From positions 124,001 through 188,000 of the forward strand of contig NZ_JBJMAW010000004.1 in NCBI RefSeq assembly GCF_046600735.1: DNA of 64,000 bases. The letters run 5' to 3'. How positions within the stretch are numbered: position 1 is the stretch's first letter; each line of letters starts with the position of its first letter. Shown here in pieces: positions 53,013 through 62,230 of the stretch. The position numbers were made by a program, and so were the translations under genes. The stretch is from Novilysobacter_A longmucuonensis (GTDB taxonomy: Bacteria > Pseudomonadota > Gammaproteobacteria > Xanthomonadales > Xanthomonadaceae). The notes beneath the pieces were generated by a model. It was not told the origin of the DNA and did no database searches. It saw only the letters and a list, made by a program, of their open reading frames with translations.

Positions 53013-54851
53013 TCAATCCTCGATCAAAATGGGCTGCTCCGGCCAGTCCTCGATGCTGCCGTCGCGGCCGTACAGCCGCAGCCCCAGCCAATGGCGGCCC
53101 GGCTCGATGTCGCCCAGGTCGAGGCGGCTGCGAAGGCCCACCGCCGGATGCTGCGGATCGTTGGATATCTGCCAGAACGCCTGCACGCCGGGGCTCGCCA
53201 GGCCGTATCGGACCGGCCCGAGCACCTCGCCGTCCAGCAGCACCTCGACCTTCTCCAGCCCGACGCCCTCCTTGAACGCCCAGCCGGCCAGTTCGAAGTC
53301 GCGCGGCACCACCGCGCCTGCGGCCGGAGTGTCGATCCAGGCCATGGCCGGGGCGACGCACTGGCCGTTGCGCGGCTGGTGGAGCCTGAATAACAGGAAC
53401 CGCTGGCGCCCGTGGTCGACGTTCAGCACCCGCGGTGGCGGCAGCGGCCCGACCATTGCGCACAGCGCATGGAAATGCCGCAACAGGTGCTTGTAGGAGA
53501 CCTCGCTGGCGCCGACCACGAGCAGCACCGGCGCATCGCCCCAGGCTTGGCGGCCCGGCGTCTGCAGGCCCCACAGGCGCAACTGCGGTGCACGGCCGTG
53601 GCGATGGTTGAGGGGGTGGTCGAGCACCGGGATCGATGCATCGTCCAGCGCGAAACCCAGCTCGGCGCCCAGCTTGAAATTGTCGGCGACCACCTGCGTG
53701 TCCGCCGGCATGTCGGCGAGTTCGTCACGCACCGCCTGGGCCAGCCGGTCCCAGCCGGCGAAATTGGACGGGTACCATTTTTCCGACGCCGCGCGTGCGC
53801 GCAGCTCCGGCACCGAAACCGCCACGTAGTAGCCCAGCGTCGCGACCAGCCCGAGCGCGGCGGTAATCCAGGTCAGGCGGCGCGCCCAGCCCGGCCACGC
53901 CGCCAGCAGCGCCGGCAGCAGCGGCAGCAGCGCGAGGTAGCCAGGCAGCGGCCAATGGAAGCTGACCCGCTCGGTATCGGCGAAGAAACCCAGTACGAAG
54001 AAGCCCAGCACCACCAGCGAGCCGGTCAGCGCGAAGTAGCGCGAGGCCGGCACGGTGCTGCGCTGACCGCGCCACCCACCGGCCAGCAGCGCCGCGAACA
54101 GCAGCGGCGTGACCAGCAGCGCCTGGATCGCAATGAACCACAGGCCTTCGGTATGAAACGCCCAGGGGTGCCGGTCGACCAGTTGGAAGCGCAGGCCGGC
54201 ATCGGCGTTGTCCAGGTTCCACGCCACCAGCGGCGCCCAGGCGGCGGCGCCGAACGCAACCGCGGTCAACACGCGCATGTCGCGCAGGATGCGGCGGCCT
54301 TCGGGCAGCAGCAGCAGCGCGACGAAGCCAACCCCGATCACCGCGATGAAGCGGTAGTGGCTGAGTGCACCGATCGCCAGCCCGAGGGCGAGCTCCAGTG
54401 CGGCGCCGGCATCGACGCGGCGCAGCAGCCGCGCACCGGCGTCGATACACAGCAGCGTCGCCAGCGCCATCGCGGCATCCGGCAGCGCCATCAGCCCCAG
54501 CGTACCGGCCAGCGGCAGCAGCAGGACCAGGCTGCCGGCCTGCCACCCGTGCGATGGGCCGTACTCGCGCGTGGTGATGCGCACCACCAGCAGGGGCAGC
54601 AGCGTGGCGATGAGCAGGAACGGCGCGCGCACCGCGAACGGATGATTGCCGCCGAGCTCCACGCCGATGCGGATCAGCCACGCCGTCAGCCCCGGCAGGT
54701 CGGAATACGCGGCTGCCAGCCGCTGCCCCTCCAACCAGTAGAACGCCTCGTCGACGAACAACGGCAAGCGCATCGCCACCACCGCCTTGACCAGCAGCAA
54801 GGTGGCGAACAGCGCCCAGAACAGGCGTCGTGCCGACAGCTCATCCCGCAT
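53013..54851 (-). CDS. ArnT/PMT-like glycosyltransferase family 39 protein
   Basis: 612 residues. About ten membrane helices fill the first 340 residues; D34/E35 in FVDEAFYWLEG match the acidic motif in the first periplasmic loop of GT39 enzymes that use lipid-linked sugars. A soluble C-terminal part (about 350-612) follows, including a beta-rich domain at the end (GLEKVEVLLDGEVLGPVRYG). Acceptor unknown; lipid A, protein or glycan are all possible. Divergent from the MoxR operon, with 50 bp between the starts. Confidence 0.82.
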   Translation of the reverse strand: MRDELSARRLFWALFATLLLVKAVVAMRLPLFVDEAFYWLEGQRLAAAYSDLPGLTAWLIRIGVELGGNHPFAVRAPFLLIATLLPLLVVRITTREYGPSHGWQAGSLVLLLPLAGTLGLMALPDAAMALATLLCIDAGARLLRRVDAGAALELALGLAIGALSHYRFIAVIGVGFVALLLLPEGRRILRDMRVLTAVAFGAAAWAPLVAWNLDNADAGLRFQLVDRHPWAFHTEGLWFIAIQALLVTPLLFAALLAGGWRGQRSTVPASRYFALTGSLVVLGFFVLGFFADTERVSFHWPLPGYLALLPLLPALLAAWPGWARRLTWITAALGLVATLGYYVAVSVPELRARAASEKWYPSNFAGWDRLAQAVRDELADMPADTQVVADNFKLGAELGFALDDASIPVLDHPLNHRHGRAPQLRLWGLQTPGRQAWGDAPVLLVVGASEVSYKHLLRHFHALCAMVGPLPPPRVLNVDHGRQRFLLFRLHQPRNGQCVAPAMAWIDTPAAGAVVPRDFELAGWAFKEGVGLEKVEVLLDGEVLGPVRYGLASPGVQAFWQISNDPQHPAVGLRSRLDLGDIEPGRHWLGLRLYGRDGSIEDWPEQPILIED

Positions 54852-54901
54852 CGACCAGCCACCTCGCTAAACTCGCCCAAACGATAAAGGGATTGATCCA
54901 G

Positions 54902-55855
<954 letters not shown>

Positions 55856-55901
55856 GCGGCATGCTCGGACTGCAGACCGGCAGGGCGTCGCGGGGGCAGG
55901 C

Positions 55902-56882
55902 ATGATCGCCGCAAACGCAATGCGGCTGCGCCAGCACCTGCTGCGGTGGGCGCATCCGCGCCAGCCCGAAGCCCTGCCGGCGCGGTTCGACCGACACCGC
56001 GTATACGTGCTGCCGACCGGATTCGGCCTGTTCTATGCGTTCCTGCTGGGCGCGATGCTGGTCGGCGCGCTGAACTACAACAACAATCCGGCGCTGCTGC
56101 TGGCGCTGCTGCTGGCCGGCGCCGGGCTGGCCAGCCTGATCGCCGCGCAGCTGCAACTGAGCGGACTGGCGGTGATCGCGATCGATGCCGAACCGGTCGC
56201 CGCCGGTTCGCCGTTGCTGGTGCGGGTGCACGCGCAGGCGCCGAGTGCACGGATCCGGCGCGGCCTGCAGGTCGACCTCAACGCCAGCACCGGCACCGGC
56301 ATCGACACCGGCGCCACCGTGCTCGACCTCGAGCGTGGCCGTGGCGAGGCCGGCATCAGCCTGCAGACGCAGCAGCGCGGCTGGCTGGACGTGCCGCGGC
56401 TGCGCATTTCCACCACCCGTCCGCTCGGGCTGGCGCGCGCATGCGCGTACGTCTGGCCGGAGATGCCCCTGTTGATCTACCCCGCGCCCGAGCCGCAGGG
56501 GCCGCCGCTGCCGATCGGCGCGGGCGACCATGTACAGCGCCGGCTGCACCCCAGCGGCGACGACGTCCACCACCTGCGCGGCTACCGCACCGGCGATTCG
56601 CGCCGCGCGATCGCCTGGAAGGCCTCCGCGCGCCGCGGTGGCCTGCTGGTGCGCGAGTACGAGCAGCCGCTCGGCGCCGAGGTGGTGCTGGACTGGCGCG
56701 AGACCCACGGCCTGGCCTACGAGGCGCGCATCGCGCGGCTGGCGCGGTGGGTCGACGAGGCCGAACGCGACGGCCGGCGCTATCGGCTGAACCTGCCCGC
56801 GCACCCGGCGCTCGGCCCGGACCAGGGCGCGCACCACCGACACGTCTGCCTACGCGCACTGGCGCTGTTGCCGCATGGCTGA
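55902..56882 (+). CDS. DUF58 domain-containing membrane protein
   Basis: 326 residues from ATG 55902. Two N-terminal membrane helices (GFGLFYAFLLGAMLVGAL and LLLALLLAGAGLASLIAAQL) are followed by a beta-rich domain and the DUF58 segment DDVHHLRGYRTGDSRRAIAW, with GLLVREYEQP. It overlaps the next gene by 8 bp. It is the usual partner of a MoxR ATPase; molecular function unknown. Confidence 0.88.
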   Translation: MIAANAMRLRQHLLRWAHPRQPEALPARFDRHRVYVLPTGFGLFYAFLLGAMLVGALNYNNNPALLLALLLAGAGLASLIAAQLQLSGLAVIAIDAEPVAAGSPLLVRVHAQAPSARIRRGLQVDLNASTGTGIDTGATVLDLERGRGEAGISLQTQQRGWLDVPRLRISTTRPLGLARACAYVWPEMPLLIYPAPEPQGPPLPIGAGDHVQRRLHPSGDDVHHLRGYRTGDSRRAIAWKASARRGGLLVREYEQPLGAEVVLDWRETHGLAYEARIARLARWVDEAERDGRRYRLNLPAHPALGPDQGAHHRHVCLRALALLPHG

Positions 56883-58905
56883 GGTGCTCGCCCGCGGCCT
56901 GCGCCTCACCCTGGATGCGACCAGCCGCCGCTGGGCACTGGCGGCCGCCGGCGCGTGCGTGCTGCCGCTGCTGCTGCAGTTGCCGCCGGCGCTGAGCGGC
57001 GTGATCCTGGCAACTGCGCTGACCGTCACCGCACTGGCCTGGCGGCGACCTCTGCCCGGTTGGCTGCGACTGCTCGTGGCGCTGGCGCTGGTCGGCATCG
57101 TGCTGAGCCTGACCGGCTTCTCGGTCGGCCGCGATACCGGCTGCGCCCTGCTGGCGGCGATGCTGGCGGCCAAACCCGCCGAAACCTTCACCCTGCGCGA
57201 TGCCCGCAGCCTGGTCGGCTTCGCCCTGTTCGCGCCATTCGGGGCGTTCCTGCTGGACCAGGGACCGCTGACGCTGGTGCTCGGCCTGGGCGCGGCGGTG
57301 CTGGCGCTGGCGGCGCTGCAGCGGCTGGTCGAATCGACCACCGGCGAGCCGGTCAACGCGCTGGCGATGCGCCATCGCCTGGCCGGGATCGGGCGCCTGC
57401 TGGCCATCGGACTGCCGCTGGCGCTGGCCGCATTCTGGTTGGTCCCGCGGCTCAGCACGCCATTGTGGGGCGTGCCCGAGCGCGCGCTGGCGCGGCCGGG
57501 GCTGTCAGACACCATGGCGCCGGGCGAATGGGTCGACCTGATGACCGACGATTCGCCGGCGCTGCGGGTCCGGTTCTTCGGCGATAGCCCGGCGAGATCG
57601 CAGATGTACTGGCGCGGTCCGGTGCTGTGGGATTTCGACGGGCGCACCTGGACCCAGCCGCGCTGGTTCCGCAACCTTCCGCCGGCGCCGGTGCAGCCCT
57701 CGGCGGTGCGCTGGGACTACGAAATGGAGGTCGAGCCGACCGAGCAGCGCCAACTGGTCGCGCTGGACCTGCCGCTGGCCGCGCCGGAGGGCGCCCGGCT
57801 GTCGCTCGACCACGGGCTGTACACGCGCCGGCCGATGAACGCGGTCACCCGCTGGCGCCTGCAGTCCTCACCGCCCCTCGCCTACGCGCCCGAACTGGGG
57901 CAAGTGCTGCGGCGCGCCGCGCTGGAGCTGCCGGCCGGCTACAACCCGCGCACGCTGGCGCTGGGGCGGCAGTGGCGCGCCGATGCCGGCACCAATGACG
58001 CCGCCATCGTCGAGCGGGCGATGCGGTGGGTCCGGCGCGAGTTCGTCTACACCCTGACCACACCGCTGCTCGGCCGCCACGCGGTCGACGAGTTCTTGTT
58101 CGACTACCAGGCCGGGTTCTGCGAGCACTACAGCTCGGCGTTCGTCGTGTTGATGCGCGCGGCCGGCATCCCCGCGCGTGTGGTGACCGGCTATGCCGGC
58201 GGCTACCGCAACCGGATCGGCGATTACTGGCTGGTGCGGCGCTCCGACGCGCACGCCTGGGCCGAGGTCTGGCTCGACGGACCGGGGTGGGTGCGGGTCG
58301 ATCCGACCGCGGCGGTCGCGCCGGAGCGCATCTACGACACCCTGGCCGATCGTGCACCGGGCTCCGGTGGCTGGTTCGGCGACGGTGTGTTCGGCGACGT
58401 CCGGCTGGCGCCGATGCTCGACATGAGCGACTGGCTGCGGCGCGGCTGGAATGATTTCGTGCTCGGCTTCGACGCCCGCCGTCAGCAGCGGCTGCTGCAG
58501 CCGTTGGGCATCGAGCATCTCGAGCCGGCGCGGCTGGTCGCGCTGTTCTCGCTGTGCGCGGCGCTGGCGTTGCTGTGGATGGCATGGCTCAGCCAGCGTG
58601 GCGAGCGCGAGCGCGATCCGGTCCTGCGCGCCTGGCGACGCTTGAACCGCCGCTACGCGCGGCTCGGGCTGATGCGCGAGCCGCACGAGTCTGCCAGCGA
58701 CTGGGCTGAACGCGTCGCCCGCGCCCGGCCGGACCTCGCCGCCGAGCTGCGCACGCTCACCCGGCGTTTCAGCGATTGGCGCTACGCTCGCGATCAGGCG
58801 GGGCGACGCAGCGCCCGCGAACTGCTCGCTGCGCTCCGCCAGCATCGCCCCGCACCGGAGTTTCCCCGCCCGGTTCGTTTCCGTCGCAACGGAGGTCGCC
58901 CATGA
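56875..58905 (+). CDS. tgpA: TgpA-like membrane transglutaminase
   Basis: 676 residues. Six or so N-terminal membrane helices, a periplasmic region with a transglutaminase-like core (C in GFCEHYSSAFVVLMRAAGI, H in RSDAHAWAEVW, D in VRVDPT), then one more membrane helix (LFSLCAALALLWMAWLS) and a cytoplasmic DUF4129-like tail. P. aeruginosa TgpA, the model, is essential there. All three catalytic residues are present. Confidence 0.9.
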   Translation: MAEVLARGLRLTLDATSRRWALAAAGACVLPLLLQLPPALSGVILATALTVTALAWRRPLPGWLRLLVALALVGIVLSLTGFSVGRDTGCALLAAMLAAKPAETFTLRDARSLVGFALFAPFGAFLLDQGPLTLVLGLGAAVLALAALQRLVESTTGEPVNALAMRHRLAGIGRLLAIGLPLALAAFWLVPRLSTPLWGVPERALARPGLSDTMAPGEWVDLMTDDSPALRVRFFGDSPARSQMYWRGPVLWDFDGRTWTQPRWFRNLPPAPVQPSAVRWDYEMEVEPTEQRQLVALDLPLAAPEGARLSLDHGLYTRRPMNAVTRWRLQSSPPLAYAPELGQVLRRAALELPAGYNPRTLALGRQWRADAGTNDAAIVERAMRWVRREFVYTLTTPLLGRHAVDEFLFDYQAGFCEHYSSAFVVLMRAAGIPARVVTGYAGGYRNRIGDYWLVRRSDAHAWAEVWLDGPGWVRVDPTAAVAPERIYDTLADRAPGSGGWFGDGVFGDVRLAPMLDMSDWLRRGWNDFVLGFDARRQQRLLQPLGIEHLEPARLVALFSLCAALALLWMAWLSQRGERERDPVLRAWRRLNRRYARLGLMREPHESASDWAERVARARPDLAAELRTLTRRFSDWRYARDQAGRRSARELLAALRQHRPAPEFPRPVRFRRNGGRP

Positions 58906-59387
58906 ACACCCGATTGGTCCTACTCGCCCTCGCCAGCGCCCTGCTAGCCGCGTGCGCCTCTCAGCCGCAGCCGCTGCAGGGCGAATTCGCCCAGATCAGC
59001 CCGCGCGACGCCGCCGAAACCGACCGCACCGGCGCGATGGTGCGCTGGGGTGGGCGCATCGTGCAGGTCGAGCCGCAGGACAACCGCACCTGCTTCGAGA
59101 TGCTGTCGACCGACCTCAACCTGTACGCGCGGCCCTACTGGGCCACCGACGACGTCGGCGGCCGCTTCATCGCCTGCCGCACGGGCTTCTACGACCCGGC
59201 GCTGTTCGAGCGCAACCGCGAGGTCACCTTCACCGGCCGCATCACCGGCTACGAGAACCGCCAGATCGGCGGGTACGACTACCGCTTCCCGCAGGTCGAG
59301 GCCGACGTGATCTACCTGTGGCCGATCCGCGACCGGGTGGATGTGGTGACCCGCCCGACCCCGTGGCCGTGGTGGGGCTGGTGGTGA
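58902..59387 (+). CDS. slp: Slp family outer membrane lipoprotein
   Basis: 161 residues, starting MNTRLVLLALASALLAACAS with lipidated C18. The Slp core is visible: MVRWGGRIVQVEPQDNRTCFEML, GRFIACRTGFYDPALF, REVTFTGRITGYE. The C-terminus is tryptophan-rich (PTPWPWWGWW). Its ATG overlaps the tgpA stop by 4 bp. The DNA coding the Trp-rich end is repeated almost exactly at 61335-61355. Confidence 0.9.
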   Translation: MNTRLVLLALASALLAACASQPQPLQGEFAQISPRDAAETDRTGAMVRWGGRIVQVEPQDNRTCFEMLSTDLNLYARPYWATDDVGGRFIACRTGFYDPALFERNREVTFTGRITGYENRQIGGYDYRFPQVEADVIYLWPIRDRVDVVTRPTPWPWWGWW

Positions 59388-59389
59388 GG

Positions 59390-60364
59390 TCAGCGGATGA
59401 GTTTCTCACCGGCGAGCGCCCTGGACCAATAGTCGGCGGGGCTTTCAATCATGCTTTTGCATGCTGAATAAATCTGCTCCACATCCTGGGCGCTCAGGAC
59501 TTTGCCTGACTCTTTCGGTATCGAGGAGAGTGCGTGATACGCCAACACCTGCCCGACGACGGACGGGCCGTACATCGCGTGAATTTCACGCAGTGCTGCG
59601 TCCCCGGTCGCACGCTTCGGCAATGGCGGCAACATGATATCGGGGCGTCCGGAGTGTGCATTGATGGCCGAATCCATGCGTGCGCACTCATCTACTGCGG
59701 ATGCGACAAGCTCTCCGTTGATCAAGTGGGCTTCAGAGCCTCGCCCGGGCCTGTCGGTCCGTTCATATGCAAACTTGAAATGGACCAGCTCGTGAATGAT
59801 GTTCGACGTGCCGGAAATCAGGTGGTCTTCGAATTCGGAACCCGCTCCGGCGACCGATACGTAGAATTCGAATTTCGGACTTCGCTTGAAGATCGACTGG
59901 TGTACGACATCTATCTCCTGATCCGCCGGAACCAGCACAACGCGGATGGTCGGGCTGAGACTTTCGTCCAGCAAGTCGTATTCTCGGATGATGTTGCTGG
60001 CGTTCCTGATCTGCGTTGAAATGACATCGCGATGCTGCACCACATTCAAGCTGCTTGCACCCGTTATCTCCCAACGCACCGAATCCCGCGCGCTGCCGAC
60101 ATCGAGCTTGTCGAGCGTCTCAAGGTGCAGATCGCCTGACAGCCGCCCCTTGATTCTGGAGTGCGTTCGCAGGCGATAAACATCGAGCGCAGGAACGTAT
60201 CCGAGACCAAAAGCCGTATACGCGGATGCCTCATCTGCATGCTCGAGAAGCTCGATAGACGGATGTTGCGAATGTGCGCACGCCCCCAAGGCGCCGGCGA
60301 CGCATACCACCATGGCCAAGTGTGCCGCGAGTCGACCCCGCGGCACACCTGTGCGTGTCGGCAT
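59390..60364 (-). CDS. Putative lipoprotein with HExxH zinc-protease motif
   Basis: 324 residues; signal with lipobox LGAC (C29). HELVH at 191-195 in NIIHELVHFKF, followed by NGELVASAVDECAR with glutamates at 218 and 226 as a possible third zinc ligand, is a gluzincin-like pattern. I do not recognise the family; peptidase activity is an inference from the motif. Base composition is clearly lower in GC than its neighbours. It follows the next gene by 14 bp, forming a two-gene unit on the minus strand, convergent with slp. Confidence 0.65.
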   Translation of the reverse strand: MPTRTGVPRGRLAAHLAMVVCVAGALGACAHSQHPSIELLEHADEASAYTAFGLGYVPALDVYRLRTHSRIKGRLSGDLHLETLDKLDVGSARDSVRWEITGASSLNVVQHRDVISTQIRNASNIIREYDLLDESLSPTIRVVLVPADQEIDVVHQSIFKRSPKFEFYVSVAGAGSEFEDHLISGTSNIIHELVHFKFAYERTDRPGRGSEAHLINGELVASAVDECARMDSAINAHSGRPDIMLPPLPKRATGDAALREIHAMYGPSVVGQVLAYHALSSIPKESGKVLSAQDVEQIYSACKSMIESPADYWSRALAGEKLIR

Positions 60365-60378
60365 GAGCGTGCTGCGAA

Positions 60379-60960
60379 TCAGTAGGGATCGGTGGGCGGC
60401 TGCCAGTCACCACCACCGTCAGACACGTAACCCGTCACGGAGGCGCTCGCAACTTCATCCCCGCCAACATAGGTCTGATTTTCGATGGTGTAGTAACCTT
60501 CACGCGGAGGATTCACTACAATGTCCGGAGCGAAAACCGCAAGATTGCCCTGCTCGAGGTGATCGTATTGGGACAACCACTGCTCTACGGCGTTTGCATT
60601 GTTGAAGCTGGCCTTGCCCGAGCGCACCGTTGCGTCGAACTGCCTCGCGGCCATAAGCGTGCCAGCAGCGTCCTCAATTGCGATCGTGACTAGGAGTTCC
60701 TGATTCGGGATGGATGCATTCTCTCCCGAAATCTGCATGAAGCTTTGCGAGGCCGCGGTCGACATCGTTCCTACGCCGAACCAACCTTGCTGCTGCTCCA
60801 CTCTTTTCCATAGAATGCTCGCCTTAATGTCGATTAAGTCGAATAGTTTAATATTGATCTGCGTATTCGCTCCCTGTACCTGAAGACCACAGCCACACAA
60901 AAAAATAACCGATGCAAGCGCGAAAGCTTTGCTGATATTGGATAAGGTACGTCGTTCCAT
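60379..60960 (-). CDS. Hypothetical lipoprotein, low GC
   Basis: 193 residues from ATG 60960 (MERRTLSNISKAFALASVIF), with a lipobox-like LCGC (C24). The rest looks beta-rich (TQINIKLFDLIDIKASILWKR) with a Gly/Pro C-terminus (DGGGDWQPPTDPY). An upstream start at 61014 would place residues before the signal peptide. AT-rich codon use sets it apart. I do not recognise it. It precedes the HExxH lipoprotein in a probable operon, possibly a partner. Confidence 0.6.
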   Translation of the reverse strand: MERRTLSNISKAFALASVIFLCGCGLQVQGANTQINIKLFDLIDIKASILWKRVEQQQGWFGVGTMSTAASQSFMQISGENASIPNQELLVTIAIEDAAGTLMAARQFDATVRSGKASFNNANAVEQWLSQYDHLEQGNLAVFAPDIVVNPPREGYYTIENQTYVGGDEVASASVTGYVSDGGGDWQPPTDPY

Positions 60961-61060
60961 GTGTAAGTCCTTTTTCCCGTGGGAAAGTGCTGGCTCGCAG
61001 CGTCGTTCATCCAACCTCGTTCAAGGGAACTCGAAAAACCTATGAATGTCAGACAAAAAC

Positions 61061-61140
61061 TGTCGCTCTGAGCGCAGCGAGGAACCTGTTTTGGCGCATC
61101 TTGGCTCAAAAGTAGATTCTTCGCTGCGCTCAGAATGACC
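61061..61140. repeat. Interspersed element with AGCGCAGCGAGGAA ends
   Basis: CTGAGCGCAGCGAGGAACCTG at its left end and AGATTCTTCGCTGCGCTCAG at its right end, inverted. Second copy of the element at 28375-28461. Part of the 726-bp gene-free stretch 60961-61686. Confidence 0.75.
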
Positions 61141-61233
61141 CTTGGAGGCTTCTCCAGGCACCCTCGAGTGAGACACGCTACCCCCCCCCTGCGAATGGTG
61201 TCAACGTAGCAGCTGCCAACGACCTCATAAACA

Positions 61234-61249
61234 AAAGTTGAGCAACTTT
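61234..61249. repeat. Short AT-rich palindrome
   Basis: AAAGTTGAGCAACTTT: 6-bp perfect arms with a 4-base loop, in otherwise non-coding DNA; possible operator or remnant terminator. Confidence 0.4.
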
Positions 61250-61333
61250 GACTATCCGCTTACCTCGCGTCGCCGCGGGCGTGGTTAGCTCTGACCGTAC
61301 GCGATCCCGCCAACGTGACGAGGCGCCGGCATC

Positions 61334-61375
61334 ATGGCCGTGGTGGGGGTGGTGGCAGCCCCGACTGACGCGTGA
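61334..61375 (+). CDS. Candidate Val/Ala-rich leader peptide
   Basis: A 13-codon ORF, MAVVGVVAAPTDA, with a GAGG ribosome-binding match (61319-61323) about 10 bases upstream. Four valines and four alanines in 13 residues resemble the control codons of ilv-type attenuator peptides. A stable hairpin and a Rho-independent terminator follow at 61392-61522. No amino-acid biosynthesis gene follows on the plus strand in this window, so it may be an orphan or a chance ORF. Confidence 0.35.
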   Translation: MAVVGVVAAPTDA

Positions 61376-61391
61376 GTCCGGCGGCGGCACC

Positions 61392-61411
61392 GCGCAGTCG
61401 CTTCACTGCGC
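61392..61411 (+). promoter_or_regulatory. Hairpin downstream of the mini-ORF
   Basis: GCGCAGT CGCTTC ACTGCGC: perfect 7-bp stem with a 6-base loop, 16 bases after the mini-ORF stop. It would suit a pause structure in an attenuator. Confidence 0.5.
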
Positions 61412-61494
61412 TAGCTCTGAGGAGGTAAGAAAGGCAGGAGAACGCGCTCTGCGTGGTCATGGCGGGGCTGGTGGCAAGACCTCGCGATGCAGAG

Positions 61495-61522
61495 AAGCGC
61501 CGGGGTTCGCTGGCGCTTTTTT
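61495..61522 (+). terminator. Rho-independent terminator (plus strand)
   Basis: AAGCGCC-GGGGTTCGCT-GGCGCTT followed by a run of six T. The strongest intrinsic terminator seen in the window. Upstream on the plus strand there is no ordinary gene, only the leader-like region, so it must end an RNA that starts within 61200-61350 or further left. Confidence 0.8.
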
Positions 61523-61555
61523 GCAGGGCATTCCGATCGCCCCGACTCCGCTTTT

Positions 61556-61652
61556 GCCCCCTTTGGAAAGGGGGTTGGGGGATTTGCTCTTGATCGGCGC
61601 TCAGCAACAGCAACAGCAAATCCTCCCCAACCCTCCTTTTTCAAAGGAGGGA
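61556..61652. repeat. Inverted interspersed repeat pair
   Basis: TTGCCCCCTTTGGAAAGGGGG with GGGGGATTTGCTC (61554-61590) and an inverted relative AAATCCTCCCCAACCCTCC with TTTTTCAAAGGAGGG (61618-61651). The short gap holds a CAACAG tandem (61602-61619). This family is dispersed in Xanthomonadaceae. It lies just before the hinT stop. Confidence 0.65.
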
Positions 61653-61686
61653 CCTCAGTACGGAAGGAGTGAGTTGCAGTCTGGGC

Positions 61687-62037
61687 TTACTTTGACGTGC
61701 CGAACCGCCCCAACGGTGCGCCGGCGAGCAGGTGCAGGTGGATCTGGAACACGGTCTGGCCGCCGTGCTCGTTGCAGTTCATGACGATCCGGTAACCGTC
61801 CTCGGCGAAGCCTTCCTGCTTGGCGAAATCCGCCGCCGCCACCGCCAGCCGGCCGACGATCTCGGCGTGTGCCGGCGTGAGGTCGTTGAGCCGCGCGATT
61901 GGCGTCTTCGGCACGAACAGCACGTGCACCGGCGCCTGCGGCGCGATGTCGCGGAAGCCGATCAGGTGCTCGTCCTCGAAGACGATGTCGGCCGGGATCT
62001 CGCGGCGGATGATCCTGTCGAAGATGGTGTCGCTCAT
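61687..62037 (-). CDS. hinT: HIT family hydrolase (HinT-like)
   Basis: Purine nucleoside phosphoramidase family. 116 residues from ATG 62037. Conserved parts: FDRIIRREIPADIVFEDE, APVHVLFVPK, NEHGGQTVFQIHLHLLAG. The histidine triad reads Q98-I-H100-L-H102, so the first histidine of HxHxH is glutamine while the middle catalytic histidine is kept. An upstream extension to 62166 covers repeat DNA and was not used. Confidence 0.92.
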   Translation of the reverse strand: MSDTIFDRIIRREIPADIVFEDEHLIGFRDIAPQAPVHVLFVPKTPIARLNDLTPAHAEIVGRLAVAAADFAKQEGFAEDGYRIVMNCNEHGGQTVFQIHLHLLAGAPLGRFGTSK

Positions 62038-62086
62038 GGGGTGTGCCCTGCAGGTCGTGTTGGTTGCGAAGTTAAGTGCGGGAATG

Positions 62087-62220
62087 AAGAGCGGGAGTGA
62101 AAAAGCCCCTCCCGCTTCACCATTCCCAGCTCCAGGGAACGGGGCTTCTGCGCTGCCCGACCGCATCGCGGCCCGGAATCGCTAACGCTCTCTCCGTTCC
62201 CTGTTCCCCGTTCCCGCTTC
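62087..62220. repeat. GGGAAC/GCGGGA inverted repeats
   Basis: GAGCGGGAGTG (62092-62102) faces CCCTCCCGCTTCACC (62116-62130), and CTCCGTTCCCTGTTCCCCG lies at 62193-62211. These are heptad-like GGGAACA/GGGAACG units similar to 31566-31585. They fill the space between recR and hinT. Confidence 0.5.
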
Positions 62221-62230
62221 ACCACCCGCT

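Noticed and set aside
61248..61784. Trp-rich stretch WPWWGWW read in another frame, resembling a trp leader peptide
   Set aside because: That frame has no stop codon for over 100 codons after the tryptophans, so it cannot act as a short leader; the Val/Ala frame with its own ATG and stop is the better candidate.
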